Made by a program: the position numbers and the translations under genes
The notes under the pieces: generated by a model
Databases searched by the model: none
What the model saw: only the letters and a program-made list of their open reading frames with translations
What the model was told of the DNA's origin: nothing
Source of the DNA: Rhodococcus sp. NBC_00297
GTDB lineage: Bacteria; Actinomycetota; Actinomycetes; Mycobacteriales; Mycobacteriaceae
Assembly (NCBI RefSeq): GCF_036173065.1
Contig: NZ_CP108041.1
Location: forward strand, 4,343,001 to 4,407,000
DNA: 64,000 nucleotides
Direction of reading: 5' to 3'
Shown here: piece after piece, positions 53,007-61,931 of the stretch
How the letters are laid out: each line of letters begins with the position of its first letter
Position numbering within the stretch: position 1 is the first letter of the stretch

Positions 53007-53690
53007 GTGACCGAAGTCCTGCTCGCCGAAGACGATGAAGCCATCGCGACCCCGCTGTCCCGCGCACTCGGACGAGAGGGGTACACGGTGACGGTCGAGC
53101 AGACCGGTCCGGCAGCGCTCTCGCGCGCCCTGGAAGGCTCGTTCGATCTCCTGATCCTCGATCTCGGGCTCCCCGGGATGGACGGCCTCGAGGTGTGCCG
53201 GCAGATCCGCGCCACCAGGTCCGACCTCGCCGTCCTGATGCTCACCGCACGCACCGACGAGGTCGACTTCGTCGTCGGTCTCGACGCGGGAGCCGACGAC
53301 TACGTGAGCAAGCCCTTCCGCGTCGCCGAGCTCATGGCGCGGGTCCGGGCCCTGCTCCGGCGCCGCGGCGCGGCCTCCGAGGACGGCACCATCGAGGTGG
53401 GCGGCCTGCGCCTCGAACCCGCCGCACGGCGCGTCCTGCTCGACGGCCACGAGATCCCCCTGGCCAACAAGGAGTACGAACTTCTCAAGATCCTGCTCGA
53501 CCATGCCGGTCAGGTGGTCTCGCGCGAGACCATTCTGCGCGAGGTGTGGGGCGACGCCGAGCTGCGCGGCTCGAAGACGCTGGACATGCACATGTCCTGG
53601 CTGCGCCGCAAGATCGGCGACGAGGGCTCGGTGGCCGAACGACGCATCGCGACCGTGCGCGGCGTCGGCTTCCGGATCAACACGGACTGA
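53007..53690 (+). CDS. OmpR/PhoB-type response regulator
   Basis: This 227-residue protein has a receiver domain (1-115) with phosphoacceptor Asp52 (LLILDLGLPGMDG), acidic pocket E8-D9-D10 and Lys in the KPF motif, and a C-terminal winged helix (about 130-225) ending in MHMSWLRRKIGDEGSVAERRIATVRGVGFRI. It is paired with the histidine kinase 12 bases downstream. A TAGGGT -10 element six bases before GTG 53007 suggests a leaderless promoter. The signal and target genes are unknown. Confidence 0.93.
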   Translation: MTEVLLAEDDEAIATPLSRALGREGYTVTVEQTGPAALSRALEGSFDLLILDLGLPGMDGLEVCRQIRATRSDLAVLMLTARTDEVDFVVGLDAGADDYVSKPFRVAELMARVRALLRRRGAASEDGTIEVGGLRLEPAARRVLLDGHEIPLANKEYELLKILLDHAGQVVSRETILREVWGDAELRGSKTLDMHMSWLRRKIGDEGSVAERRIATVRGVGFRINTD

Positions 53691-53702
53691 CCGGGCCACC
53701 GC

Positions 53703-55028
53703 ATGAGGCGTCGGATCCTGCAGTCGATCCTCGCGGTCGTCATCCTCACCGGCATGCTGCTCGGCATCCCGTTGACCTACACCGCCTGGCTGTGGGTCGA
53801 GGACTTCACTCGCGGCGACCTGCGCACCCGGCTCGAGCGCATGGCGTCCGAGATCATCGATCAGGAGGGCGGGGACGGCCGCGTGGACGGCGGCCTCGAC
53901 ACCGCCTCGCTGCGTCTCGTCGTGCCCATGGGCGGGCGCCTCGTCGTCGTCTACCCCACCCCCGAGAACCCGGCGTCCCGCATGGACATCGGCGCACCGT
54001 CCGTCGAGGATCCGATCGAGGAGTCCCTCTCGATGGGCACCTCCGGGTCGCTGCTCCTCGAAGTGCCGTCCGACGAGATGCGCACCGCCCAGAAGCAGGC
54101 CGTCGGCGCGGTGGCGCTCGTCGTCCTGGCCTCGATCGCGGCCGGCACCGTCGTCGCCGTCCTCACGTCCCGTCGACTCTCCACGCCCCTGCAGCACGTC
54201 GCGGGGCGGGCCGCCCGGCTGGCCGAGGGCGATTTCCGCAAGGACCCCACCCGCCACGGCATTCCCGAACTCGACCGGGTGTCCGACGTGCTGGACTCCG
54301 CATCGGTGGAGATCGTGGGGCGCCTGCAACGCGAACACTCCCTCGTCGCGGACGTCTCCCACCAGTTGCGCAGCCGTCTCACCGCGGTGCGCCTGCGTCT
54401 CGACGAGCTGTCCGGCCACCCCGATCCCGAGGTGGTCACCGAGGCCAACGAGGCGATGGCCCAGGTGGACCGGCTCACCACCGCGATCGACGACCTCGTG
54501 CGATCGTCCCGCAGTGACGGCGCGGCCGACGCCTCGACCGTGCGCGTACGCGGCGAACTCGAACCCGTCATCGACGACTGGCGCGGGCCGTTCGCCGATG
54601 CCGGCCGCGACCTCGAGCTGCGCGGCGACTCGTCGGTCACCGCCCTGGTCACGGGTTCCCGGCTCCGCGAGGCGGTGTCGGTGCTGCTGCACAACGCGCT
54701 GGACCACGGCGGCGGGCGCTGCGTCGTCACGGTGCGCCTCGTGGGGGAGTCGCGTGCACCCGCGCAGGACGGACCACGGCCGCCCGTGGTCGTGGAGGTC
54801 TCCGACGAGGGAACCGGTGTCAAAGACGAACTCGCGCCGCACATCTTCGACCGTGGCTTCTCCGGCGCCGGATCCACCGGGGTGGGCCTCGCCCTCGCCC
54901 GCGCGCTGGTCGAGGCGGACGGGGGACGACTCGAACTGCAGCGCCGACGTCCGGCGCTCTTCGCGGTGTTCCTGCCCGCGGCACGCGTCGACCAGGTGAT
55001 CCCGGCCGGGATGTCCGAACCGCGCTGA
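53703..55028 (+). CDS. Sensor histidine kinase
   Basis: This 441-residue kinase has transmembrane helix 1 (about 8-31), an extracytoplasmic loop of about 100 residues, helix 2 (about 132-155) and a HAMP region. The phosphorylated His220 is in the H-box VADVSHQLRSRLTAVRL, the N-box in LLHNALDHGGG, and the ATP lid in VSDEGTGVKDELAPHIFDRGFSGAGSTGVGLALAR. It should phosphorylate the regulator encoded just upstream. The periplasmic loop has no recognisable ligand domain. Confidence 0.92.
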   Translation: MRRRILQSILAVVILTGMLLGIPLTYTAWLWVEDFTRGDLRTRLERMASEIIDQEGGDGRVDGGLDTASLRLVVPMGGRLVVVYPTPENPASRMDIGAPSVEDPIEESLSMGTSGSLLLEVPSDEMRTAQKQAVGAVALVVLASIAAGTVVAVLTSRRLSTPLQHVAGRAARLAEGDFRKDPTRHGIPELDRVSDVLDSASVEIVGRLQREHSLVADVSHQLRSRLTAVRLRLDELSGHPDPEVVTEANEAMAQVDRLTTAIDDLVRSSRSDGAADASTVRVRGELEPVIDDWRGPFADAGRDLELRGDSSVTALVTGSRLREAVSVLLHNALDHGGGRCVVTVRLVGESRAPAQDGPRPPVVVEVSDEGTGVKDELAPHIFDRGFSGAGSTGVGLALARALVEADGGRLELQRRRPALFAVFLPAARVDQVIPAGMSEPR

Positions 55029-55055
55029 CCGGCTCGACTCACCTAGGCTCGCGAC

Positions 55056-55613
55056 GTGACTGCGCCCGACTTCTATTCCGAACTGCGGACTCTGCGACTC
55101 GAGCGGGTGCTCGACGCCGGGGTGGAGATCATCGCCGACCGCGGGTGGGACGGCCTGAGCATGACCGAGGTCGCGAAGCGTTCCGGGGTGCCCCGGCAGA
55201 GCCTCTACAAGGAGGTGGGTACCAAGGACGACCTCGGTCGCGCCGTCGTGGACCGCGAGGTCGAGCGATTCCTGGAGCAGGTGCGCACCGGGCTGGCAGC
55301 GCATCCCGACAGCTTCGAGGACGGCATCTCCGCTGCTGTTCGGGGCGTGCTCGAACACGGTCGGGCCAATGTCGCTCTCGCAGCCGTTCTGCGGCCGGGG
55401 CACGATTCGGGTCTGCTCGCCCTGGTCACGGTCCACCCCGACGCCGTGTTGGGCCACGCGAACGGTGCCGTCGGTGCGTTGGTGGGCGAGAGAGCGCCGG
55501 ACGCGTTGGTGGACTGCGTGGTTCGACTGACGCTGAGCCATCTGGTGCAACCGTCCGTGGACGTGGACGAGGCGGTGGATCGCATCGACCGGGTGGTCCG
55601 CGGGTTCGCCTGA
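55056..55613 (+). CDS. TetR family transcriptional regulator
   Basis: This 185-residue protein has the TetR helix-turn-helix at the N-terminus (VLDAGVEIIADRGWDGLSMTEVAKRSGVPRQSLYKEVGTKDDLGRAV, about 17-63) and a divergent helical ligand domain. A TAGGCT -10 element six bases before GTG 55056 suggests a leaderless transcript. It lies tail-to-tail with the P450-reductase fusion gene, so it may control it from a distance through the palindrome at 58163-58183, but that is only a guess. Confidence 0.87.
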   Translation: MTAPDFYSELRTLRLERVLDAGVEIIADRGWDGLSMTEVAKRSGVPRQSLYKEVGTKDDLGRAVVDREVERFLEQVRTGLAAHPDSFEDGISAAVRGVLEHGRANVALAAVLRPGHDSGLLALVTVHPDAVLGHANGAVGALVGERAPDALVDCVVRLTLSHLVQPSVDVDEAVDRIDRVVRGFA

Positions 55614-55646
55614 GCGGACTCGGCTCGGTCCCACCGGCCCGGCGCA

Positions 55647-58088
55647 CTACAGGTCGAGCACCAGCTTCGACGACAGCGACCGCGAGACACACATCATGAC
55701 CGTGTCCCCGCGTTCGCGTTCGCGACGCGACAGCACGGAGTCGCGGTGGTCGGGAGTGCCGCTCAGGACGTCGGCCTCGCACGTCCCGCAGATGCCTTCC
55801 ATACACGACCCGATGACGTCGGCACCGGCCTTCTCGACGGCGTCGAAGATCGACGTGCCGTCGGGGACGGTGACGGTCACCCCCGAGCGCGCGCACTCGA
55901 CCTCGAACGAGTCGAGCGCGTCGTCGGGTGCCTCGACGGTCTCGGCCGCGAAACGCTCCAGGTGCAGGCTCCCGTCCGGCCACGCCGCGCACGCGTTCTC
56001 CACGGCATCGAGGAGCGGGCCGGGCCCGCAGCAGTAGATCAGGGTCTCGGGCCGGGGCTCACCCAGCACGGTGTCGAGATCGACACGCTCGCCGCGTTCG
56101 TCCTTGGCCCAGACCGTCACGCGGTCGTCGCCGTCGAACTCGTCGAGGAACGCCATGGACGAACGAGATCGACCGGCGTACACCAGGTTCCACTCGGCGC
56201 CGCCGGCTCGGGCAGCGGCGATCATGGCGCGGATCGGTGTGATGCCGATGCCGCCGGCGATGAAGAGATAGCTCGGTGCGGGATCGAGTGCGAAGTGGTT
56301 GAGCGGCCCTCGTGCTCGCAGAGTGGCTCCCTCCGGCAGGTGGTCGTGCACGTGCGCCGAGCCGCCGCGGCCGTCCGGCTCGCGCAGGACCGCGATCGTC
56401 CACGAGGACTCGTCGGCGGTGTCCCCACAGAGTGAGTAGTGCCTGACCAGGTCGGGGCGCAGCATCAGTTCGACGTGCGCGCCGGGCGTCCAGGACGGCA
56501 GCGATCCGCCGGCGGCATCGGTGAGGACGAGTTCGACGACGCCCTCCGCCGCGGTACGCCGGTGCGCGACCCGCACATCGAGCTGCGTCCGCTCTGCTCC
56601 GTCGCCGTCGCGGCGCTGCCGAGGGGGCGTGACGGTGGACGTGTCCACCACGGGAGCGGCGCCGGCGGCCTTCCGGTCGGTGCGGTAGGTGCCGTGCCGT
56701 CGACGCTCCCCGCCCTTCGGTGTCGTCGTCACCATCATGGAGCTGTAGCCACGAACGAAGTTGGACTGCACGCGCGTCGGCTCCGCGAGGACCTCGATGT
56801 CGTCGAAGCGCGTCAGCAGCTCCTCCCAGAGGATTCGCAGCTGCATCTCCGCGAGCCGACTTCCCATGCAGCGGTGGGTGCCGATGCCGAACGCGAGGTG
56901 ATGCCGTGCGTTGCGCCGGTCGATCACGAAGCTGTCCGGGTCGTCGAACGTGCGCTCGTCGCGGTTGGCCGAGGCGTACCACATGACGACCTTGTCGCCC
57001 TCGCGGACGAACTGACCGTTCAGGACGGTGTCTCGAGTCGCGATGCGGCGCATGTAGGCGAGGGGCGTCTGCCACCGCAGGATCTCGTGGACCATCTTCG
57101 GTACCAGGCCCGGATCGGCGCGCAGGCGATCGAACTGCTCCGGGAACTGGTTCAGGGCCAGCAGTCCGCCCGTCATCGAATTGCGGGTGGTGTCGTTGCC
57201 TCCGACGACGAGCAGGACGATGTTGCCCAGGAACTCCATCGGGCGGTCGATCAGGTCCTTCGTGTCCTCCGAGAGCTGCATGAGGGTGATGAGGTCGTAC
57301 CCGGGCTTCTCGCCGGCTGCGAGGCGCGCCGCCTTGTCGTGCCACAGCGCACTGAAACTGCGCGCTGCTTCCGCCGCGGCCCGATACGCCGCGTCCGTGT
57401 CGGTGGACCCGCCGGTGGCCGACGCGCTCGCGGCCACCAGATCGGTCCACTCGACCAACTTCCGACGTTCCTCGTACGGGAAGTCGAGCAGCGTCGCGAG
57501 CATCCGCGAGGTCAACTCGATGCTGACCCGGTCGACCCAGTCGAAGGGCTCGCCCACCGGGAGCTCGTCGAGGACCTCCGCGACCCGCGAGCGGATGAGA
57601 CCCTCCATCTCCTCCAGATTCCGAGGTGCGACGACGCCTTGCACCGCGGCGCGCTGCTGATCGTGGCGCGGCGGGTCCATCGCGATGAACATCTCGATGT
57701 CGAGACCCTCCGGCGGTGTGCCCAGGATGATCTGCGGTTCCGCCGAGAACGTCTCGAAATCCCGGTCGACTGCGACGATGTCGTCGTAGCGCGTGACGGA
57801 CCAGAACGGCCCGAACGCGCTGTCGGCCCGGAAGTGCACGGGCGACTCGTCTCGCAGTCTCCGGAAATAGGCCTCCCACGATCCCTGCCGCCACAGGAAC
57901 GGGTTGCTGACATCGATCTCGGTCAGATCCAGCTCCGCCACGTCGGGGATCGCGGACTCACGGAAGTGGGGCTGCCCGTCGCTCACCACGAGCCTCTTCG
58001 CGCGCTGCCACAGATGCAGTCCCTGGATCTGACGCTCCATCGGGACCAGTGCCTGTGTTTTCGTGATGATCGTGTCGCGAACGCTCAT
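55647..58088 (-). CDS. Self-sufficient cytochrome P450 (CYP153-like) fused to FMN/2Fe-2S reductase
   Basis: This 813-residue protein is a catalytically complete P450 system in one chain. Residues 1-460 form the P450: I-helix GGNDTT (296-301), ExxR E335-R338, heme Cys407 in FGIGTHRCMG. The sequence around FIAMDPPRHDQQR, FDWVDRVSIELTSRMLATLLDFPYEERRK and VGGNDTTRNSMTGGLLALN closely resembles CYP153 alkane terminal hydroxylases. After a linker (about 460-505) comes a phthalate-dioxygenase-reductase type module: RHYS FMN site (549-552), NAD-binding GGIGITP (612-618) and a C-terminal plant-type 2Fe-2S with C762, C767, C770, C800. It probably hydroxylates alkyl chains using NAD(P)H. This is the CYP116B (P450RhF) architecture with a different P450 family. 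Confidence 0.9.
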   Translation of the reverse strand: MSVRDTIITKTQALVPMERQIQGLHLWQRAKRLVVSDGQPHFRESAIPDVAELDLTEIDVSNPFLWRQGSWEAYFRRLRDESPVHFRADSAFGPFWSVTRYDDIVAVDRDFETFSAEPQIILGTPPEGLDIEMFIAMDPPRHDQQRAAVQGVVAPRNLEEMEGLIRSRVAEVLDELPVGEPFDWVDRVSIELTSRMLATLLDFPYEERRKLVEWTDLVAASASATGGSTDTDAAYRAAAEAARSFSALWHDKAARLAAGEKPGYDLITLMQLSEDTKDLIDRPMEFLGNIVLLVVGGNDTTRNSMTGGLLALNQFPEQFDRLRADPGLVPKMVHEILRWQTPLAYMRRIATRDTVLNGQFVREGDKVVMWYASANRDERTFDDPDSFVIDRRNARHHLAFGIGTHRCMGSRLAEMQLRILWEELLTRFDDIEVLAEPTRVQSNFVRGYSSMMVTTTPKGGERRRHGTYRTDRKAAGAAPVVDTSTVTPPRQRRDGDGAERTQLDVRVAHRRTAAEGVVELVLTDAAGGSLPSWTPGAHVELMLRPDLVRHYSLCGDTADESSWTIAVLREPDGRGGSAHVHDHLPEGATLRARGPLNHFALDPAPSYLFIAGGIGITPIRAMIAAARAGGAEWNLVYAGRSRSSMAFLDEFDGDDRVTVWAKDERGERVDLDTVLGEPRPETLIYCCGPGPLLDAVENACAAWPDGSLHLERFAAETVEAPDDALDSFEVECARSGVTVTVPDGTSIFDAVEKAGADVIGSCMEGICGTCEADVLSGTPDHRDSVLSRRERERGDTVMMCVSRSLSSKLVLDL

Positions 58089-58162
58089 GACGACTACCGC
58101 CTCGGTGCTGGGATGGTTCTGACGAGTGGGATGACAGAACTAAACCATGTGTATCCGGAGAT

Positions 58163-58183
58163 GACAATAGTCGACTTATTGTC
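58163..58183. promoter_or_regulatory. 21-bp palindromic operator candidate upstream of the P450 gene
   Basis: GACAATA (58163-58169) and TATTGTC (58177-58183) are perfect inverted arms around a centre containing GTCGAC. The surrounding 60 bases are clearly more AT-rich than the average here. On the minus strand a TTGTCA box inside the repeat is followed 17 bases later by TTTAGT, a possible -35/-10 pair reading into the P450 gene about 50 bases downstream. A repressor binding here would block that promoter. Confidence 0.5.
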
Positions 58184-58252
58184 GCCACTGAGCGACAGCG
58201 CATCAGCGGGCCCGCCGCCGGGTGAGTGAGGAGAGGGGCCTGACGCGTCGCG

Positions 58253-58843
58253 TCAGCTGTGACCCATGAACTGAGTCTGCTCGTCGTCCGGGTCGACGTC
58301 GGGATCGAGATCGGGGTCCGGCTCGTCCTCGATCAGCGGATTCGCGATGATCCCGCGGCCGTTCTCGTCCGGGAACGCGAAGCGACGCAGTGCCCAGAAT
58401 CGGAAGACCATCTGCAGCAGATTGCCGATGACGTAGTTGAGGACGAAGTCGATGATGATCAACGCGGTAAGGGTGGTCTGTCCCTCGCGGATGTCGAAGA
58501 CGTTGTTCGCGATCCAGAGCGGAGCGGCGGCGAGGATGACGCCGATGCCACTGATGGTGAAGAACAACAGCGCCTCGTGATGACGCTCGCGGCCACCACG
58601 GTTCTTGAACGACCACTCGCGGTTGAGGATGTAGCTGAGAATCGTCGCCATCACGCCGGAGAAGATCTTGGCGACGACGGGCTTCGACTCGAGCACGGTG
58701 AGGCTCAGTGAGTAGAAGATCGCGAGGTCGAACACCATCGTGGTCGCGCCGACGATCGCGAACTTGATCAGTTCGGAGTGGCGGAGGGCGATGCTTCGGA
58801 ACGGCTGCGGGATACCGGCAACCACACGGTCGATCAGAGGCAC
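58253..58843 (-). CDS. GtrA family membrane protein
   Basis: This 196-residue protein has four transmembrane segments (about residues 25-45, 52-72, 95-115, 125-145) and the GtrA pattern LIKFAIVGATTMVFDLAIFYSL, SYILNREWSF. GtrA-like proteins move polyprenyl-linked sugars or support glycosyl transfer in the membrane. The tail is very acidic (EDEPDPDLDPDVDPDDEQ). GTG 58843 lies eight bases after a TAAAGT -10 element, so the long upstream frame is not used. It corresponds to Rv3277, divergent from purK. Confidence 0.85.
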   Translation of the reverse strand: MPLIDRVVAGIPQPFRSIALRHSELIKFAIVGATTMVFDLAIFYSLSLTVLESKPVVAKIFSGVMATILSYILNREWSFKNRGGRERHHEALLFFTISGIGVILAAAPLWIANNVFDIREGQTTLTALIIIDFVLNYVIGNLLQMVFRFWALRRFAFPDENGRGIIANPLIEDEPDPDLDPDVDPDDEQTQFMGHS

Positions 58844-58924
58844 GGTGACCCACTTTACGAAGAGCAGTGACCAAACACTAATCGGACTCGTGACACGATG
58901 AGCGGCGTGACAGCAGGAGACACC

Positions 58925-60190
58925 GTGAATTCGGACATCCCCCAGCAGACCCCGCGCACCGACCCGCCGCGGCAGCGCACCTCGTCCCTGCCCGTCGTCG
59001 CGATGGTCGGCGGAGGACAGCTCGCACGGATGACCCACCAGGCCGCCATCGAGCTGGGCCAGACCCTGCGCGTGCTGGCGGCCGGGGAGAACGATCCGGC
59101 GGCTCGGGTGAGCGCCGACGTGGTGCTCGGCGAGCACACCGATCTCGCGGCACTGCGTGCGGTCGCCGCCGGTGCCGACGCGCTGACGTTCGATCACGAA
59201 CACGTTCCCACCGAGCATCTCGACGTCCTCGTCGCCGAGGGCGTCAACGTCCAGCCGCCTCCCGAGGCGCTGATCTTCGCGCAGGACAAGCTGCGGATGC
59301 GCGTTCGCCTGCGGGAACTGGGACTACCGGTACCGGATTTCACGGAGGTGGCCTCCGTCGAGGACGTCGTCACCTTCGGTGACGCCCACGACTGGCGCAT
59401 CGTGATCAAGGCCGTGCGCGGCGGCTACGACGGTCGCGGCGTCTGGATGCCCGACGACGCCGACGAGGCGCGCACCGTGGTGTCCGACCAGCTCGCCGCC
59501 GGAGTGCCGCTGATGGCGGAACAGCGTGTCGACATGGCGCGCGAACTCTCGGCGATGGTCGCGCGGTCCCCGTTCGGGCAGGGAGCGACCTGGCCCGTCG
59601 TCGAGACCGTGCAGCGGTCCGGACAGTGCGCCGTCGTCATCGCACCCGCTCCCGGCCTGTCCGAGGACCTGGCTGCGGACGCCGAGCACATCGCGCTCCG
59701 CATCGCGTCCGAGCTGGGTGTGGTGGGAGTCATGGCCGTGGAGCTGTTCGAGAAGGTCGACGGCACCCTGTCGATCAACGAACTCGCCATGCGCCCGCAC
59801 AACTCGGGCCACTGGACGCAGGACGGTGCCCGGACCTCGCAGTTCGAGCAGCACCTGCGCGCGGTGCTCGACTATCCCCTCGGTGACTGCGCGCCTCTCG
59901 CGCCGGTGTCCGTCATGGCCAACGTCCTCGGCGCCGAGGAGCAGCCGTCCTCGACCATGGACGAGCGGGTGCATCACCTGTTCGCGCGGATGCCCGACGC
60001 CAAGGTGCACCTCTACGACAAGGGTGAGCGCAAGGACCGCAAGATCGGCCACGTCAACATCGTGGGCCCGCGGAACGGCTCCGCGTCGGATGCCGAGCAC
60101 GTCGCCGAGGTCCGGGAGCGTGCCGAGCGTGCCGCGCACTGGCTCTCGCACGGCGTCTGGACCGACGGATGGGATCCGCATCATGGATGA
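58925..60190 (+). CDS. purK: 5-(carboxyamino)imidazole ribonucleotide synthase
   Basis: This 421-residue ATP-grasp enzyme converts AIR, bicarbonate and ATP to N5-CAIR in purine synthesis. [22 protein letters not shown] opens the N-terminal domain, [15 protein letters not shown] follows, [11 protein letters not shown] is the ATP-grasp loop, and [13 protein letters not shown] is the catalytic end. GTG 58925 has AGGAG five bases upstream and gives an N-terminal extension similar in length to mycobacterial PurK; ATG 58898 would add nine residues. Its end overlaps purE by eight bases. Confidence 0.95.
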   Translation: MNSDIPQQTPRTDPPRQRTSSLPVVAMVGGGQLARMTHQAAIELGQTLRVLAAGENDPAARVSADVVLGEHTDLAALRAVAAGADALTFDHEHVPTEHLDVLVAEGVNVQPPPEALIFAQDKLRMRVRLRELGLPVPDFTEVASVEDVVTFGDAHDWRIVIKAVRGGYDGRGVWMPDDADEARTVVSDQLAAGVPLMAEQRVDMARELSAMVARSPFGQGATWPVVETVQRSGQCAVVIAPAPGLSEDLAADAEHIALRIASELGVVGVMAVELFEKVDGTLSINELAMRPHNSGHWTQDGARTSQFEQHLRAVLDYPLGDCAPLAPVSVMANVLGAEEQPSSTMDERVHHLFARMPDAKVHLYDKGERKDRKIGHVNIVGPRNGSASDAEHVAEVRERAERAAHWLSHGVWTDGWDPHHG

Positions 60191-60701
60191 GAACAGCAAC
60201 AGCACGGCCGTCCGGGTCGGCATCATCATGGGCAGCGACTCGGACTGGCCGGTGATGGAGGACGCCGCCCTGGCGGTCGCCGAGTTCGGCGTCCGCTTCG
60301 AGGTGGGTGTGGTCTCCGCGCACCGGACGCCGCAGCGCATGCTCGACTACGCGCGGGACGCGGCGGACCGCGGAATCGAGGTGATCATCGCCGGCGCCGG
60401 CGGTGCCGCTCACCTGCCGGGCATGGTCGCCTCCGCGACGCCGCTCCCCGTCATCGGTGTCCCGGTTCCCCTGAAGTACCTCGACGGGATGGACTCGCTC
60501 CTGTCGATCGTCCAGATGCCGGCGGGGGTTCCCGTCGCGACGGTCTCCATCGGCGGCGCACGCAACGCCGGTCTGCTCGCCGTGCGCATTCTCGGTGCCG
60601 CCGATCCGCAGCTGCGTGGACGGATGGCCGAGTTCCAGCGCGGACTCGAGCAGATGGTGCTGGACAAGGACGAGGCGCTGCGTCGCAGTCTGCTGGAATG
60701 A
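60183..60701 (+). CDS. purE: N5-carboxyaminoimidazole ribonucleotide mutase
   Basis: This 172-residue class I PurE converts N5-CAIR to [17 protein letters not shown] carries the catalytic Ser-Asp pair, [15 protein letters not shown] the conserved His, and [15 protein letters not shown] the phosphate loop. It overlaps purK at the start and the first crcB at the stop (ATGA), so the fluoride-channel genes are co-transcribed with purine synthesis genes. Confidence 0.95.
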   Translation: MDENSNSTAVRVGIIMGSDSDWPVMEDAALAVAEFGVRFEVGVVSAHRTPQRMLDYARDAADRGIEVIIAGAGGAAHLPGMVASATPLPVIGVPVPLKYLDGMDSLLSIVQMPAGVPVATVSIGGARNAGLLAVRILGAADPQLRGRMAEFQRGLEQMVLDKDEALRRSLLE

Positions 60702-61138
60702 CCGCGTCCGCGGACTCGGTCCGTCCTCTGCACCGCACGCCCGCTGCCCTGGCCGCGGTCGTCGTCGGCGGTGCCGCGGGGACGGGTGCCCGCTACGCGG
60801 GGGAGTCCTGGGTGCCGCACTCCGGAACGGGATGGCCGTGGGCCACGTTCCTGATCAACCTGAGCGGTGCGTTCGTCCTCGGTCTGCTGCTGGAAGCGTT
60901 GGCGCGCTCGGGACCGGACGTCGGGCGGCGTCGGTGGGTGCGCCTGGTGGCGGGCACCGGTTTCTGTGGCGCGTTCACGACCTACAGTACGTTCGCCCTC
61001 GAGACGGTCGAGCTCGTCCGGGACGGCGCACCGACGACTGCACTGACCTACGCCGCCGTCGGAGTCGTGGCGGGACTGATCTGTGCCTGGGCGGGCATCG
61101 TGACCGGTGGCACGCTCCATCGGAGGCCACGCACATGA
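60698..61138 (+). CDS. crcB: CrcB/Fluc fluoride channel subunit 1
   Basis: This 146-residue membrane protein has four helices and the Fluc signature: GTGARY near the start, [15 protein letters not shown] (the conserved Asn of the pore) and [15 protein letters not shown] (phenylalanine-box and Na-site region). Fluc channels export fluoride as dual-topology dimers. Here, as in many Gram-positive bacteria, two subunit genes are side by side and should form a heterodimer. It overlaps purE and the second crcB by four bases each. Confidence 0.93.
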   Translation: MTASADSVRPLHRTPAALAAVVVGGAAGTGARYAGESWVPHSGTGWPWATFLINLSGAFVLGLLLEALARSGPDVGRRRWVRLVAGTGFCGAFTTYSTFALETVELVRDGAPTTALTYAAVGVVAGLICAWAGIVTGGTLHRRPRT

Positions 61139-61521
61139 CGGTCGCCGCGGTGCTGCTCGCGGGGGCGCTCGGGGCGGTGGTCCGCTTCGTCGTCGACGGC
61201 GAGGTGACGGCTCGTTTCGGTCGGCCGTTCCCCCTGGGGACTCTGATCGTCAACGTCAGTGGGTCGTTCCTTCTCGGCATCCTGGCCGGGCTCGTGCTGT
61301 TCGCCGGCCGGCCCGCCGAGTGGCAGGCCGTCGCCGGCACCGGGTTCTGCGGCGGGTACACCACGTTCAGCACCGCGAGCGTGCAGACGGTCCGACTCGT
61401 GCAGGAGGGTCGGCACCGGGCGGCCGCGGCGAACGCGGGGACCACCGTGATCGCCTCCGTCCTGGCCTGCGCCGGTGGACTGGCTCTCGTGTGGGCGGCG
61501 TCGGGTGGGAGCTCGGTGTGA
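61135..61521 (+). CDS. crcB: CrcB/Fluc fluoride channel subunit 2
   Basis: This 128-residue partner of the preceding channel subunit has GALGAVVRFVVDG, TLIVNVSGSFLLGIL and GFCGGYTTFSTASVQ, the same motifs in a slightly shorter protein. The two presumably insert in opposite orientation. Its start and stop overlap the neighbouring genes by four bases, so the whole purK-purE-crcB-crcB-HEXXH string is one operon. Confidence 0.93.
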   Translation: MTVAAVLLAGALGAVVRFVVDGEVTARFGRPFPLGTLIVNVSGSFLLGILAGLVLFAGRPAEWQAVAGTGFCGGYTTFSTASVQTVRLVQEGRHRAAAANAGTTVIASVLACAGGLALVWAASGGSSV

Positions 61522-61931
61522 CGTCCTCCGGTCCGCGGGGGTCGAGCCCGCTGCGACGGGTGTCGCGCGGCAGCATCCAGTCGCTCGTCGTCACGGCCAC
61601 GGCGCTCACCTGGGCTCGTCTGTGGCGCTCGCGGATCTCGTACGACGCGTCGTCGAACCTGATCGTGTGCGAGGCGATGCGAGGCGGATACGTCCGCGGC
61701 GGAACGTGTTTCGGCGGAGCGTTCCTCACCGGACACGCGCTCGTCGATCCCCGTCGACGGCGGGCGATGCTGCGCCACGAGTCCGTGCACGCCGACCAGT
61801 GGGCCCGCCACGGGTTCTCGTTCGCGATCCGGTACCTGGTGGAGGAGATGCGCCGGCCGGGCGCCGCCAACCGCTTCGAGGTGGAGGCCGGACTCGGCGA
61901 CGGGGGCTATCTCACTCGAGGACCGTCGTGA
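61518..61931 (+). CDS. Small HEXXH-motif protein of unknown function
   Basis: This 137-residue protein has a zinc-protease-like H87-E-S-V-H91 (LRHESVHADQWARHG) preceded by GGTCFGGAFLTGHAL. A further acidic residue may be supplied by E106 or E107 in RYLVEEMRR. The N-terminus has a moderately hydrophobic stretch (SLVVTATALTWARLW). It is not a family I can name. GTG 61518 overlaps the crcB stop (GTGA), so it is translated together with the fluoride channel. Its end overlaps the convergent TIGR03089 gene by 20 bases. Confidence 0.75.
   Translation: MTSSGPRGSSPLRRVSRGSIQSLVVTATALTWARLWRSRISYDASSNLIVCEAMRGGYVRGGTCFGGAFLTGHALVDPRRRRAMLRHESVHADQWARHGFSFAIRYLVEEMRRPGAANRFEVEAGLGDGGYLTRGPS

Noticed and set aside
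60698-61521. Fluoride riboswitch for the crcB pair
   Set aside because: The crcB genes overlap purE and each other, leaving no leader, and I saw no fluoride riboswitch fold ahead of purK.
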